Of a stretch of DNA of 64,000 bases, positions 1 through 9,047 are shown piece by piece. The stretch's first letter is position 1; each line of letters opens with the position of its first letter. The stretch is from Rhodoferax sp. (GTDB lineage Bacteria > Pseudomonadota > Gammaproteobacteria > Burkholderiales > Burkholderiaceae_C). Under the pieces are notes generated by a model, which was not told where the DNA came from, ran no database searches, and saw nothing but the letters and a program-made list of their open reading frames with translations. The stretch covers positions 1 to 64,000 of the forward strand of contig JARLJH010000041.1 of the NCBI GenBank assembly GCA_031291305.1, in the 5' to 3' direction. The position numbers and the translations under genes were made by a program.

Positions 1-138
1 CATCGCCCTGCGATTTCGCCTTGAGCTTCCTCCGCACCCCGCCTCGCGACGACGCACTTGCCCTTTGGCTAGCCTTCGGCTCTACAAGCCTGGCACCGGG
101 ACTTGCACCCGGCTGGATTCGTGCCATGCACGGCACAC
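1..138 (-). mobile_element. 5' end of a group II intron (truncated by window edge)
   Basis: Read on the minus strand from 138 downward, the sequence begins GTGTGCC and forms a terminal stem (GTGCC with GGCAC). It continues with a GGGTGCAAGTCCC block, a GGCTAGCC/AAGGGCAAG block and a GGAGGAAGC...GGCGAAATCGC block. These are hallmarks of domain I at the 5' end of bacterial group IIB introns, whose first bases are GUGYG. The intron runs off the left edge, so the ribozyme core, the reverse-transcriptase/maturase ORF and the 3' splice site are not visible. It interrupts the coding sequence that starts at 255. The 5' boundary could be 138 or 140, because GTGTGTG allows either register; stem pairing favours 138. 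Confidence 0.8.
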
Positions 139-255
139 ACGATGGATCAGCGGGTGGTCCTGGCCGCCTGAGACGTCGATGGCCCAGGAAGGATTCGACG
201 CGCTATGCGCAGCAAGGGACAAAGTGGCAAGCAGAACCAGCAGGAGATTTTTCAT
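139..255 (-). pseudogene. 5' exon of a secreted protein gene split by the group II intron
   Basis: An ATG at 255 follows an AGGAAA ribosome site. It opens a 39-codon reading frame with a clear Sec signal peptide (MKN, then a Leu/Ala-rich core ending AHS-AS) and a mature start containing DVSGGQDHPLIHR. The frame runs into the intron 5' end exactly at a codon boundary. From memory, the DxxGxxDHPL motif resembles the start of DUF4892/OmpA-family envelope proteins; this is a recollection, not a search. The rest of the gene should lie beyond the intron outside the window. If the intron is still splicing-competent the gene may be functional; otherwise it is disrupted. It lies 55 nt downstream of the esterase gene and is probably co-transcribed with it. 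Confidence 0.6.
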
Positions 256-310
256 GTTTTCCTTTCTTGAACAAACCTGAGGTTATCGATGCAGCTGAAA
301 GACCAGCCCA

Positions 311-1240
311 TCAGCGCAAAAGGGCGGCCAACGCCGGGTCGAGCTCGGCCATGAATTTTTCCACCGCTGCGGTGTAGGCCAGCGCGTCGCCCAGTTGGCT
401 GTTGATGTCGCCGTGCGACATGTCCTCCTCCAGCACTTCGGCGCGCACGCCAAGCTGAGTCGCCCGCTCGGCAAACTGATGGGCCTGCTGACAAGAGTCG
501 TCGCGGCGCGTCGAACAAACCTCCAGCAACGGTTTGGCCCCAGCCTGCAACTGAAGGGTTGGCGACATGGCACGCCAGTAGGCAGGGTCCTTGCCAAAGG
601 GTTTGTCGTAGAGGCGGTAATGCTTGGCACGCATGATTTGCTCGACATTCATCGCGGCACTGTCGAGGGCGACCACCCCGAGCACCGGCTGCCAGGGCTG
701 CGCAGCATCGAGGTGCGGCGTGGCGTTGAGCAAAGACACCAGGTGCGCACCGGCCGAATGCCCCATCAGGACAAAACGCCGTGCATCACCGCCCCACTGT
801 GGCACCCGTTCCTGAGCTGCAGCCAGGGCGCTGGCCACGTCACGCAACTGGAGGTCGGGCGCGGCCGATGGCAGCATGCGGTAATTGGTCGACACAAAAA
901 TGAAGCCACGCCCGACCCAACGCGCCACCTTGGCATCTACCACCCGCCCCATCGCCTTATTGCCGATTGCCCAGGCGCCCCCATGCACCATGAAGATGAC
1001 CGGAGCGTCATGGGCGTTGGGCGGCAGATAGACATCGAAGGTTTGCGCCGGGTCGCTGCCGTAGGCGATATTGCTCAGGCGTCGAACGCCATTGGGCAGC
1101 GCATGCTCTGTTGCGGCAGTGGCCTGTTCGGCCCGCCGGGCACGCCAGCGATCAAACAACGGACCCGCTTGGGAGGCTTCGCTCAACCCGCACAACAAAA
1201 GAATTCCGATCAGAAGTAATTTGAATGAGGAAGGTTTCAT
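311..1240 (-). CDS. Secreted alpha/beta-hydrolase (carboxylesterase/lipase-like)
   Basis: A 309-residue protein with an N-terminal signal peptide (hydrophobic stretch at about 8-25, ending SQAG). It has an HGGAW oxyanion-hole motif near residue 86 and a GHSAG nucleophile elbow with the catalytic Ser near residue 160. A late HGD probably supplies the catalytic His. This architecture is typical of the BD-FAE/hormone-sensitive-lipase branch, which hydrolyses small esters or formamides. Export suggests a periplasmic role. The secreted-protein gene at 255 follows directly on the same strand. The natural substrate cannot be deduced. Confidence 0.85.
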   Translation of the reverse strand: MKPSSFKLLLIGILLLCGLSEASQAGPLFDRWRARRAEQATAATEHALPNGVRRLSNIAYGSDPAQTFDVYLPPNAHDAPVIFMVHGGAWAIGNKAMGRVVDAKVARWVGRGFIFVSTNYRMLPSAAPDLQLRDVASALAAAQERVPQWGGDARRFVLMGHSAGAHLVSLLNATPHLDAAQPWQPVLGVVALDSAAMNVEQIMRAKHYRLYDKPFGKDPAYWRAMSPTLQLQAGAKPLLEVCSTRRDDSCQQAHQFAERATQLGVRAEVLEEDMSHGDINSQLGDALAYTAAVEKFMAELDPALAALLR

Positions 1241-1477
1241 GTTTTCGGATGAGAAGTCACAAAGGACTTGATCAATTCAAGCATGACGAAGAACCCGAGT
1301 TTATCGGCTCGCTGCTTGCGGCACGCGGTGGACATTGGCCATGCCTTGCGTTGCGACGAAGCGATTGACGGGCAAAATTGCCCGAATCAACCCCACTCTT
1401 GCGTGGTCTGGCGAACAAAATAGCACCGGGGTTGGCGCCTATAACCTGTGTCAACCCAAACTTTGAGCACCAAACCC

Positions 1478-2173
1478 ATGCGAAAACACCATTCAGAAAA
1501 CCATCGCACCCAACACATTGGCTGGCTACGCGCCGCCGTCTTGGGCGCCAACGACGGCATCGTCTCCACGGCCAGCCTGATTCTGGGCGTGGCAGCCGCC
1601 AGCTCCTCGCAAAGCGCCGTGCTGGTAGCCGGTGTGGCGGGCTTGGTGGCAGGGGCGATGTCGATGGCGGCGGGCGAATATGTGTCGGTCAGCTCGCAGT
1701 CCGACACCGAGCAGGCCGACATTGCCCGCGAGCGTATCGAGCTGGCCACCGACAGCGTTCACGAACTCGCCGAGCTGACGGCGATTTATGTGCACCGCGG
1801 CTTGGACCATAATCTGGCGCACCAGGTGGCCAAGCAGCTGACCGCCCACGACGCTTTGGCCGCCCATACCCGGGACGAACTTGGCTTGACGGACACCGTG
1901 AGTGCCAACCCGCTGCAGGCGGCGATGGCCTCGGCGCTGGCGTTTATCGTCGGAGCGGGGCTGCCGCTGTTGACCGCCTGGCTCACGCCCTACAGCACTC
2001 TGACGCCGGTGGTGGCAGCCACGTCGTTGCTGTTTCTGGTGGTTTTGGGTGCCCTGGCCGCCTACACAGGCGGTGCGGGCATCGGCAAGGGCATAGCGCG
2101 TGTGGTGTTTTGGGGCGCGCTGGCGATGGCAATCACCGCCGGTGTGGGCAAGTGGTTTGGCGTGGCGGCGTGA
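1478..2173 (+). CDS. VIT/CCC1-family membrane transporter (Fe2+/Mn2+ type)
   Basis: About 231 residues. Contains the VIT-family signature region GANDGIVSTASLILGV, followed by a glycine/alanine-rich helix, a GAMSMAAGEYVSVSSQ motif and three C-terminal membrane segments. Members of the vacuolar iron transporter family move Fe2+ or Mn2+; the bacterial proteins are thought to export or detoxify metal. The frame is open from a GTG at 1448, but the ATG at 1478 gives the usual family N-terminus (charged, QHIGWLRAAVLGANDG) and is preferred. There is no strong Shine-Dalgarno at either site. The 1241-1477 gap upstream holds no convincing gene. Confidence 0.85.
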   Translation: MRKHHSENHRTQHIGWLRAAVLGANDGIVSTASLILGVAAASSSQSAVLVAGVAGLVAGAMSMAAGEYVSVSSQSDTEQADIARERIELATDSVHELAELTAIYVHRGLDHNLAHQVAKQLTAHDALAAHTRDELGLTDTVSANPLQAAMASALAFIVGAGLPLLTAWLTPYSTLTPVVAATSLLFLVVLGALAAYTGGAGIGKGIARVVFWGALAMAITAGVGKWFGVAA

Positions 2174-2244
2174 CTTTTTCTGGGCGTAGGCGCAGGCAAG
2201 GTCTTTGAGTCCAGCGCTGGCATTGACGTTTGCGCTTACTTGAA

Positions 2245-2304
2245 TGCTACTTATTGGATAGCTACTAGTCCTTTAATTTTCTGGGCTACAGGCTGATTTT
2301 TCAT
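2245..2304 (+). repeat. Dispersed short repeat, copy 1 (intergenic)
   Basis: Pattern: ATAGCTACTAG, then a variable loop, then GGGCTACAGGCTGATTTTT. The same pattern (TAGCT...GGGCTA..GCC.ATTTT) recurs near 11258, 22120, 26568, 53804, 54567, 59521 and, inverted, 60395. This copy lies between the VIT gene and the arsR promoter. Confidence 0.7.
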
Positions 2305-2311
2305 ATATTTT

Positions 2312-2343
2312 CAACTATTCTATGCTGAACAATACAACTATTC
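2312..2343 (+). promoter_or_regulatory. Candidate ArsR operator (direct repeat) and ars promoter region
   Basis: The 9-mer CAACTATTC occurs at 2312-2320 and again at 2335-2343, two helical turns apart. The surroundings are AT-rich and lie 24-55 bp upstream of the arsR ATG. ArsR-family repressors usually autoregulate by binding repeated AT-rich half-sites at this position. The operator assignment is inferred from repetition and placement only. Confidence 0.45.
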
Positions 2344-2366
2344 AATAATCGTTGTAATATCGCAGT

Positions 2367-2708
2367 ATGGACAAGACACTCGCCACCACAGTTTTTGAAT
2401 CGCTCTCTTCGGGCGTACGGTTGGACATCTTCCGGCTACTGGTCAAGGCTGGGCCACCGGGCCTGGTGGCCGGTGAAATTGGCAGCACGCTGGCCGTGCC
2501 ACCCACCAATTTGTCGTTCCACCTGAAGGCGCTGGCCAACGCGCAACTGGTTTCGGTGGTGCAAGAGGGGCGCTACCAGCGCTACCGCGCCAATCTGACG
2601 CTGATGCAAGACCTGATTGGCTATTTGACCGCCGAGTGCTGCGCCGGGCACCCGGAAGAATGCGCCGAACTTTGCCAACCCGCCACGCTGATGCCGGAGT
2701 CGCTCTGA
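2367..2708 (+). CDS. arsR: ArsR-family metalloregulatory repressor
   Basis: A 113-residue winged-helix protein. The core (FRLLVKAGPPGLVAGEIGSTLAVPPTNLSFHLKALANAQLVSVVQEGRYQRYRANL) is a standard ArsR/SmtB helix-turn-helix with beta wing. The C-terminus holds clustered cysteines (ECCAGHPEECAELC) that probably bind arsenite/antimonite; this is a C-terminal thiol arrangement rather than the classic ELCVCDL site in helix 3. It is the first gene of arsR-arsC-acr3, so it should repress the operon until As(III) binds. The length is normal for the family. Confidence 0.9.
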   Translation: MDKTLATTVFESLSSGVRLDIFRLLVKAGPPGLVAGEIGSTLAVPPTNLSFHLKALANAQLVSVVQEGRYQRYRANLTLMQDLIGYLTAECCAGHPEECAELCQPATLMPESL

Positions 2709-2760
2709 GCCAGCGTTGCCACGCCGCCAATTACCCAACTTTTAATTCCTGGAGTTTGAA

Positions 2761-3261
2761 ATGACAGACAAAGTGTTGAACGTCCTGTTCCTGTGTACCC
2801 ACAACTCAGCGCGCAGTATCCTCGCCGAAGCCATCCTGAACCACATTGGCGGCGGGCGGTTCAAGGGTTATTCAGCCGGCAGCAGCCCGCGTGACAACCA
2901 GCAGCCCAACCCGCTGGGCCTGCAGGTGTTGCGGCAAGCCGGTATCAGCATCGAAGGCCTGCACAGCAAAAGCTGGGACGAGTTTGGCCGCCCGGACGCG
3001 CCGCACATGGACCTGGTGATCACCGTCTGCGACAACGCCGCCGGTGAAGTCTGCCCCTACTGGCCCGGCCAGCCCGCCACCGCGCACTGGGGTTACCCGG
3101 ACCCGTCTGCCGGTGATGGCAGCGATGCGCAAAAGACTGAGGCCTTCCGCCAGACCTTGCACGCCCTCAAGCGCCATCTGGAGCTGCTGATCAGCCTGCC
3201 TGCCGAGAAGCTGGCCAAAACCATGCTGCAAGACTCGGCCCGTCAACTGGTTGGGAGGTAA
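2761..3261 (+). CDS. arsC: Arsenate reductase, low-molecular-weight phosphatase type
   Basis: A 166-residue protein opening with the CX5R active-site loop (Cys12-THNSA-Arg18) of the LMW-PTP fold. A later DP(S) motif near residue 115 supplies the general-acid Asp. It reduces arsenate to arsenite, with electrons from thioredoxin or glutaredoxin depending on the subclass. TGGAGTTTGAA precedes the ATG as a good ribosome site. The spacing of only 3 nt to acr3 supports coupled expression of reduction and export. Confidence 0.92.
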   Translation: MTDKVLNVLFLCTHNSARSILAEAILNHIGGGRFKGYSAGSSPRDNQQPNPLGLQVLRQAGISIEGLHSKSWDEFGRPDAPHMDLVITVCDNAAGEVCPYWPGQPATAHWGYPDPSAGDGSDAQKTEAFRQTLHALKRHLELLISLPAEKLAKTMLQDSARQLVGR

Positions 3262-3264
3262 ATC

Positions 3265-4332
3265 ATGAGTGCCCAATGTGAAGTGACTGCCAAGCGTGCC
3301 GCAGGCGCGCCGATGAGTGTGTTTGAGCGTTTTCTGTCGGTCTGGGTGGCCTTGTGCATCGTCGTCGGCATCGCGCTGGGGCAATGGCTGCCAGGCGTGT
3401 TTCAGGCCATTGGTCGGCTGGAAGTGGCGCAGGTCAATCTGCCGGTGGGGCTGCTGATCTGGGTGATGATCATCCCGATGCTGCTGAAAGTCGATTTCTC
3501 GGCACTGCACGAGGTGCGCCAGCACGTCAAAGGCATTGGCGTCACGCTGGTGGTCAACTGGCTGGTCAAACCCTTCAGCATGGCGTTTCTGGCGTGGCTG
3601 TTCATCCGCCACTGGTTTGCGCCGCTGCTGCCACCCGATCAGATTGACAGTTACGTGGCCGGCCTGATTTTGCTGGCCGCAGCGCCCTGCACCGCCATGG
3701 TGTTTGTCTGGAGCCGCCTGAGCAACGGCGACCCGCTGTTCACCTTGTCACAGGTGGCGCTGAACGACAGCATCATGGTCGTCGCCTTTGCACCGCTGGT
3801 GGCTTTTCTGCTGGGCTTGTCTGCCATCACCGTGCCGTGGGCCACGCTGCTGATCTCGGTGGCGCTATACATCGTGATTCCAGTGATCGTGGCGCAAATC
3901 CTGCGCAAGTCCTTGCTGCAAAAAGGCCAGACGGCTTTTGACGCCACCATGGAAAAAATCGGCCCATGGTCGATCACCGCCCTGCTGGCCACACTGGTGT
4001 TGCTGTTTGCGTTTCAGGGCGAGGCTATTCTGAAGCAGCCGCTCATCATCGCCCTGCTGGCGGTGCCGATCCTGATTCAAGTGGCGTTCAACTCGGGGCT
4101 GGCCTATTGGCTGAACCGTGCGGTAGGCGAAAAACACAACATTGCCTGCCCATCAGCGTTGATTGGCGCATCCAACTTCTTTGAACTGGCGGTGGCCGCC
4201 GCCATCAGCCTGTTTGGCTTCAACTCCGGTGCGGCGCTGGCCACTGTGGTTGGGGTGCTGATCGAGGTGCCAGTGATGCTGCTGGTGGTGAACATCGTCA
4301 ACCGCAGCAAGGGGTGGTACGAGCGAGGTTGA
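3265..4332 (+). CDS. acr3: Arsenite efflux permease, ACR3 family
   Basis: A 355-residue polytopic inner-membrane protein with about ten hydrophobic segments. It contains the ACR3 signature APCTAMVFVWSRLSNGDP with the conserved Cys, and the C-terminal IACPSALIGASNFFELAVA block. It extrudes the arsenite made by ArsC, using the proton motive force. The ATG follows GGGAGGTAAATC. An internal Met at residue 17 (MSVFERFL) is an alternative start, but the upstream one has the better ribosome site. Confidence 0.93.
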   Translation: MSAQCEVTAKRAAGAPMSVFERFLSVWVALCIVVGIALGQWLPGVFQAIGRLEVAQVNLPVGLLIWVMIIPMLLKVDFSALHEVRQHVKGIGVTLVVNWLVKPFSMAFLAWLFIRHWFAPLLPPDQIDSYVAGLILLAAAPCTAMVFVWSRLSNGDPLFTLSQVALNDSIMVVAFAPLVAFLLGLSAITVPWATLLISVALYIVIPVIVAQILRKSLLQKGQTAFDATMEKIGPWSITALLATLVLLFAFQGEAILKQPLIIALLAVPILIQVAFNSGLAYWLNRAVGEKHNIACPSALIGASNFFELAVAAAISLFGFNSGAALATVVGVLIEVPVMLLVVNIVNRSKGWYERG

Positions 4333-4442
4333 GCGATGACCCGATGCCTGAAATGCCTCTTGATATACTGCCCCGCGCCCACTAACAGGCGCTTGCCAAC
4401 GGCATACCCTGTGGAGTCCTGTTCGACCGCATAAGGCTATCT

Positions 4443-5633
4443 GTGTCTCCCATCGTTCCCCTGCATCCGGTATCCCTGAACTTTCTCGATCCAGCACTGG
4501 AAACCAGCTACCGCGTGCACTCGTTACCAGCGTTGCGCCGTCACTGCAGACTTGCCATCATCGTCGGTCTGGTGCTGTACGCACTGTCGGGTTTTCTGGA
4601 CAGCTGGTACATCCCCCCGGAATTGCTGGGAACGGTGAATGTCATACGTTGGACGGCCATGGGACCGGCGATCCTGACCTTGCTCTACACCTTTACGCCA
4701 CGCTTCGAGCGCCTCAATTCGATTCCTCTCGCCTTGGTGGGCGCCTACGCCGCCGCCGGCATAGTCACGCTGCTGTGGGTTGGCTCCGAGCGCGTCGCTA
4801 TCTACTACAACGCCGCATTGGTACTGACGATCCTGTTTACCTATACCTTTGTCGGCGCCCGTTTTATCCATGCGCTATCCATCAACCTCGCCCTCGTCGC
4901 GGTCTACAACATCATCTTCTGGCAACTTCATCCTTACACAACACGCTTGCTGTTGACGCATGACTTTTTCATTCTGTGCGCCAACATGATCGGCGCCTTC
5001 GATGGCTACCTGAGCGAAGCGCAAAGGCGCAGGCTCTTCTATCGCGAACAAGAACTGGATCAACAACGCCGACACCACCTGGAGCGATCCCTGCACGACC
5101 GTCTCACCGGCCTGCCCAACCGGGAGCTGCTGCATGACCGGCTCGAACAAGCGATCAGAAGTGCCGAACGCCTGGAACAAAACGCCGTTGGCATCTTTAT
5201 CGATCTCGATGGTTTCAAACCTGTGAACGATACCTACGGCCACGAAGCCGGCGATCATGTGCTGCAAATGGTGGCAAAGCGTTTGCACCAGGCCGTACGT
5301 GACAGCGATACCGTCGCACGGCTGGGCGGAGATGAGTTCTTCATCGTCGCCACCAATGTTCCTGATCATGCGGCCGTCTTGGCGCTCACTGCCACACTGA
5401 TCGCCGAGCTGGCCGAACCAATCAACCTGCCTGGAGACGCGCAGATACTGCGGGTTCAGGCCAGTCTGGGCTTCTGCTGCTTTCCCTATCCCAAAGCCAG
5501 CCCCAGCGACATCATCCGCCGCGCGGATCAAGCCATGTACGGAGTGAAACGAGTGGGCGGTGCTGGCGCCGCTGGTCACTCTTCAGCGCAAAGTGAATGT
5601 ATTGACCTGGGACCTGCCTTGAATGAGCATTGA
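4443..5633 (+). CDS. Membrane-anchored diguanylate cyclase
   Basis: 396 residues. The first ~190 residues form five to six membrane helices (about 35-185) in a MASE-like sensor arrangement. A short coiled linker (REQELDQQRRHHLERSL) leads into a GGDEF domain at about 216-375. The active-site motif GGDEF is at 296-300, and an RxxD inhibitory site (RDSD) sits five residues before it, so product feedback is likely. It should make c-di-GMP from two GTP. The start is GTG at 4443. It has no neighbour in the same operon. It is one of four c-di-GMP enzymes in the first 22 kb. Confidence 0.88.
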   Translation: MSPIVPLHPVSLNFLDPALETSYRVHSLPALRRHCRLAIIVGLVLYALSGFLDSWYIPPELLGTVNVIRWTAMGPAILTLLYTFTPRFERLNSIPLALVGAYAAAGIVTLLWVGSERVAIYYNAALVLTILFTYTFVGARFIHALSINLALVAVYNIIFWQLHPYTTRLLLTHDFFILCANMIGAFDGYLSEAQRRRLFYREQELDQQRRHHLERSLHDRLTGLPNRELLHDRLEQAIRSAERLEQNAVGIFIDLDGFKPVNDTYGHEAGDHVLQMVAKRLHQAVRDSDTVARLGGDEFFIVATNVPDHAAVLALTATLIAELAEPINLPGDAQILRVQASLGFCCFPYPKASPSDIIRRADQAMYGVKRVGGAGAAGHSSAQSECIDLGPALNEH

Positions 5634-5815
5634 TGGAATGGATGCCTTCTTTCAAGACGACTGATCCCGACTAGGCCAATGCGCAGGGTAGTCAACATTT
5701 AGGCTGCATCGTTGTCACTCGCAGTTAGACCCATGACCGCCCCCTACCGTCGACCCAGCTTACGGGCTTCATAATCTGATATTTCAACCTAACTTTAAAT
5801 GACCCAAGCAACCCC

Positions 5816-8443
5816 ATGCTGAAACGTCCGCTACAACCATCGTTCGTGGCGGCACTAACATTTGGATTTTGCTTGCTCATCAGCGCCGTAACCATTCGTC
5901 AGATTGAGATCAATCGACTGGCCAGTGCACGTGCCAATGCCTACGCCTTGGCCAATGACCGGGCCACCGAGGTTCAAAATCACCTGGACCGGGCGTTGTC
6001 GGCGGTTTATGCACTGTCCGCACTGGTGCAACAGAGTCAAGGTGCTGTACGCAATTTTGATGATGTTGCCATCAAAATGCTGCCCAACTACCCTGGGGTG
6101 TCCATCATGATCATGGCTCCGGGCGGCATCATCAGTCACGCTATTCCCAAAGCTGGTAATGAAAAGGCAATTGGCTTGGATCTGTTGCAAGACCCAGTCA
6201 TGAAGGCAGAAACGCAGCTTGCCCGAAATACCGGTTTGCTCACTTTGGCAGGGCCATTGCCATTGCGCCAAGGCGGCGAGGGCCTGGTGGCACGTTTGCC
6301 CATTTTTCTGGATCAAGCCAACGGCGGGCCGATTTTTTGGGGGTTTACCAACATCGTGCTGCGCCTGCCGCAAGCGCTTGATTCAGCCCGACTCCCCAGC
6401 CTGACAAGCCATGGTCTTGACTACAAGCTTTGGCGCGTCGACATCGAAACCGGCAAAGCACAAACCATCATCGAATCCAGTCCTGCAGAGTTGAGCAACC
6501 CGGTCAAAAAAAGCATTGACGTGCCCAATGGCGCATGGACGCTGAGCGTCGCCCCGCATGCTGGTTGGGGGGCACCTATGGAGATGATGCGCAATTCCGG
6601 CATCGGATTGGCCTTGTCAATGCTGATCGCCTATCTGGCGAAACTCCAGATGCGACAGATTGCGCACAAAAATGAACTCGAGCAACAGGTTGACGCCCGC
6701 ACACATGATATTGAAGCCTCCAAACAACAGCTAGCCGCAACCTTGGATGCTATTCCCGACCCACTGTTTGAAATGGGACTTGATGGCACCTATTACGCAT
6801 GCCATGTACCGCACAGCCATCCATTGGCAGCCACCGTCCAATCCTTCCTGGGCCATAAGGTGACCGACGTCATGCCCCAACAATCGGCACAAGTGCTTCT
6901 CGATGCGCTTCTTGAAGCCCACACCAGCGGGGTTTCCAATGGCAAGCAATTGATGCAGGATTTGCCACAAGGGCCACAGTGGTTCGAATTGTCCGTGGCA
7001 CGCAAACTTGTGGGATCAGGGGCTCCCGCGCGCTTTATTGTCATATCGCACGACATCACCACCCGCAAGGAGTATGAAGACAAGTTGACGCACATTGCTC
7101 ACTTTGATGCGCTGACCCATTTGCCCAACCGCGTGCTGTTGTCTGACCGACTGCAACAGGCGATGGCGCAGATGCATCGGCGCGGCAAACAGTTGGTTGT
7201 GGTCTACCTCGATCTGGACGGTTTCAAGGCCATCAACGACCAACACGGCCACGCAGTGGGCGACCGGGTACTTATCACCCTGACGCACCGTATGAAGCTG
7301 GCGCTACGAGAAGGTGACACGCTGGCTCGCATTGGAGGCGATGAGTTTGTCGTCGTTCTGATTGATCTGGAAAACGCATCAGATTGCTTACCATTGGTCA
7401 ACAGATTGCTGGAGGTGGCTGCGCAGCCGATGCAGGTGGGTGAATTCAGACCACAGGTTTCAGCCAGCCTGGGTATCACCTTCTACCCACAGGCAGAGAA
7501 CATCGAACCCGATCAACTCTTGCGTCAGGCGGACCAGGCCATGTACCAAGCCAAAGTGGCTGGCAAGAACCGCTACCATGTCTTCGACGCTGCGCAGGAC
7601 AGCACGATTCGCGGCCACCACGAAAGCCTGGAGCGCATCCGCCTGTCGTTAACACAAAACGAACTCGTGTTGCATTACCAGCCCCAGGTCAACATGCGCA
7701 GTGGCAAAGTCATTGGTGCAGAAGCATTGATCCGCTGGCAGCATCCCGAGAAGGGACTACTGGCTCCGTCCGAGTTCTTGCCAGTGATTGAAGACCATCC
7801 GCTGGCCATAGAGGTGGGCGAATGGGTGATTGGCACTGCCTTGACCCAAATCGAGCAGTGGCACAGTACGGGTCTGAAACTGCACGCCAGTGTCAACATC
7901 GGTGCTAGCCAACTCCAGCAAAGCGACTTTGTGGCGCGCCTGCAAAGCATTCTGGCGGCTCATCCGCAAGTCAATCCAACCAGTCTGAAACTTGAAGTGC
8001 TGGAAACCAGCGCTTTGTCAGACATGGCGCAGGTATCGCAAGTCATCAAAGACTGTGCGCAGTTGGGGGTGATGTTTGCTCTGGACGACTTTGGCACGGG
8101 CTATTCGTCGTTGACCTATCTGAAGCGCCTGAACGTTGCCATGCTCAAGATCGACCAAAGCTTTGTACGCGACATGCTCGACGACCCGGATGACCTGGCC
8201 ATTCTGCAAGGCGTGATTGGCTTGGCAGCAGCTTTCAAACGCCAAGTCATTGCCGAAGGGGTGGAAACTGTGGCGCACGGCACCGCGCTGCTGCACTTGG
8301 GTTGCGAACTCGCGCAGGGTTACGGCATTGCCCGCCCCATGCCAGGCGCAAACATACCCGCCTGGGTTGCAGCCTGGCAACCCGATGCAGCTTGGTCTGA
8401 GCTCCCCTGGCTCGGTAGCGTGGCGCAAAACGCAGAGGATTAG
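5816..8443 (+). CDS. CHASE-PAS-GGDEF-EAL c-di-GMP regulator
   Basis: 875 residues. An N-terminal helix (about 9-27) is followed by a periplasmic CHASE-type sensor domain (about 45-230) and a second membrane helix near 260-275. A PAS region (about 300-410), a GGDEF domain (motif GGDEF at 507-511, upstream RxxD as REGD) and an EAL domain (EALIRW at 636-641; DDFGTGYSSL and a terminal EGVE) complete it. Catalytic motifs of both domains are intact, so it could make and break c-di-GMP, or one domain could regulate the other. The preceding 5634-5815 gap shows no gene and no clear site. CHASE domains sense small extracellular ligands; the ligand is unknown. Confidence 0.92.
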   Translation: MLKRPLQPSFVAALTFGFCLLISAVTIRQIEINRLASARANAYALANDRATEVQNHLDRALSAVYALSALVQQSQGAVRNFDDVAIKMLPNYPGVSIMIMAPGGIISHAIPKAGNEKAIGLDLLQDPVMKAETQLARNTGLLTLAGPLPLRQGGEGLVARLPIFLDQANGGPIFWGFTNIVLRLPQALDSARLPSLTSHGLDYKLWRVDIETGKAQTIIESSPAELSNPVKKSIDVPNGAWTLSVAPHAGWGAPMEMMRNSGIGLALSMLIAYLAKLQMRQIAHKNELEQQVDARTHDIEASKQQLAATLDAIPDPLFEMGLDGTYYACHVPHSHPLAATVQSFLGHKVTDVMPQQSAQVLLDALLEAHTSGVSNGKQLMQDLPQGPQWFELSVARKLVGSGAPARFIVISHDITTRKEYEDKLTHIAHFDALTHLPNRVLLSDRLQQAMAQMHRRGKQLVVVYLDLDGFKAINDQHGHAVGDRVLITLTHRMKLALREGDTLARIGGDEFVVVLIDLENASDCLPLVNRLLEVAAQPMQVGEFRPQVSASLGITFYPQAENIEPDQLLRQADQAMYQAKVAGKNRYHVFDAAQDSTIRGHHESLERIRLSLTQNELVLHYQPQVNMRSGKVIGAEALIRWQHPEKGLLAPSEFLPVIEDHPLAIEVGEWVIGTALTQIEQWHSTGLKLHASVNIGASQLQQSDFVARLQSILAAHPQVNPTSLKLEVLETSALSDMAQVSQVIKDCAQLGVMFALDDFGTGYSSLTYLKRLNVAMLKIDQSFVRDMLDDPDDLAILQGVIGLAAAFKRQVIAEGVETVAHGTALLHLGCELAQGYGIARPMPGANIPAWVAAWQPDAAWSELPWLGSVAQNAED

Positions 8444-8509
8444 GTTTTATCCAATGGTTCACATCTGTCAGGCACGGCTCTGGCGAGCTTGCTAACCACA
8501 GCATGCCCG

Positions 8510-8911
8510 CTATTTGATCCAGCCGCGCGCTTTCATGCGGTCACAAACGTTTTGGCGCGGCACCATCAGGGTCACACCTTTTTCCTTGGCACGTTCCTGC
8601 ATGGCTTGATGCTGCTTGTCACGCAACGCGTTGCATTCTTCGTAGGTTTTGACCGAACGCATCTGGGTCTGCTGGGCAGCGCGTTCCTCGGCCGTCATCA
8701 GCGCCCAGCCAGGCGTATTGGTACTGTCAAAACGCATACCACGCATGCCAGCGCCAGGGCCTGCACCCATGCCAGCCCCCATCCCTGCACCCATGCCGCC
8801 ACCCATGCCGGCACCGGGACCCGGGCCGGCTTGTGCCAGAACGGAAGCCGACAACGCCGCTGTCAATGCTGCGGTCAGTGTCAGACCTTTCAGAAGGGTA
8901 GATGTTTTCAT
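8510..8911 (-). CDS. Secreted Gly/Met-rich small protein
   Basis: 133 residues. Translation starts at the ATG at 8911, six bases after a strong AAGGAG. A signal peptide ends LAQA, followed by a low-complexity stretch of repeated GAGM units (about eight Met and many Gly), then a soluble Cys-containing C-terminal half (EECNALRDKQHQAMQERAKEKG...RQNVCDRMKARGW) with two cysteines. The C-terminal part resembles small periplasmic proteins of Burkholderiales annotated as hypothetical. Met-rich segments can bind Cu(I), but no function can be claimed. It is divergent from the two-component system at 9142 and may be its target. Confidence 0.75.
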   Translation of the reverse strand: MKTSTLLKGLTLTAALTAALSASVLAQAGPGPGAGMGGGMGAGMGAGMGAGPGAGMRGMRFDSTNTPGWALMTAEERAAQQTQMRSVKTYEECNALRDKQHQAMQERAKEKGVTLMVPRQNVCDRMKARGWIK

Positions 8912-9047
8912 AATGAACTCCTTGTGTTGACTAAAAAACGGATCGCAGCGCGCCTGCATCCTTAAAGGCTATTTGAGCGCGATCTTGTCAACAACAAGTG
9001 AAGTGCCATGGGCCTTTTTGCATCACCACGTTGCATGGTGGCCCTGC

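Noticed and set aside
1283-1426. 47-codon frame in the gap before the VIT gene
   Set aside because: No ribosome site, no recognisable motif.
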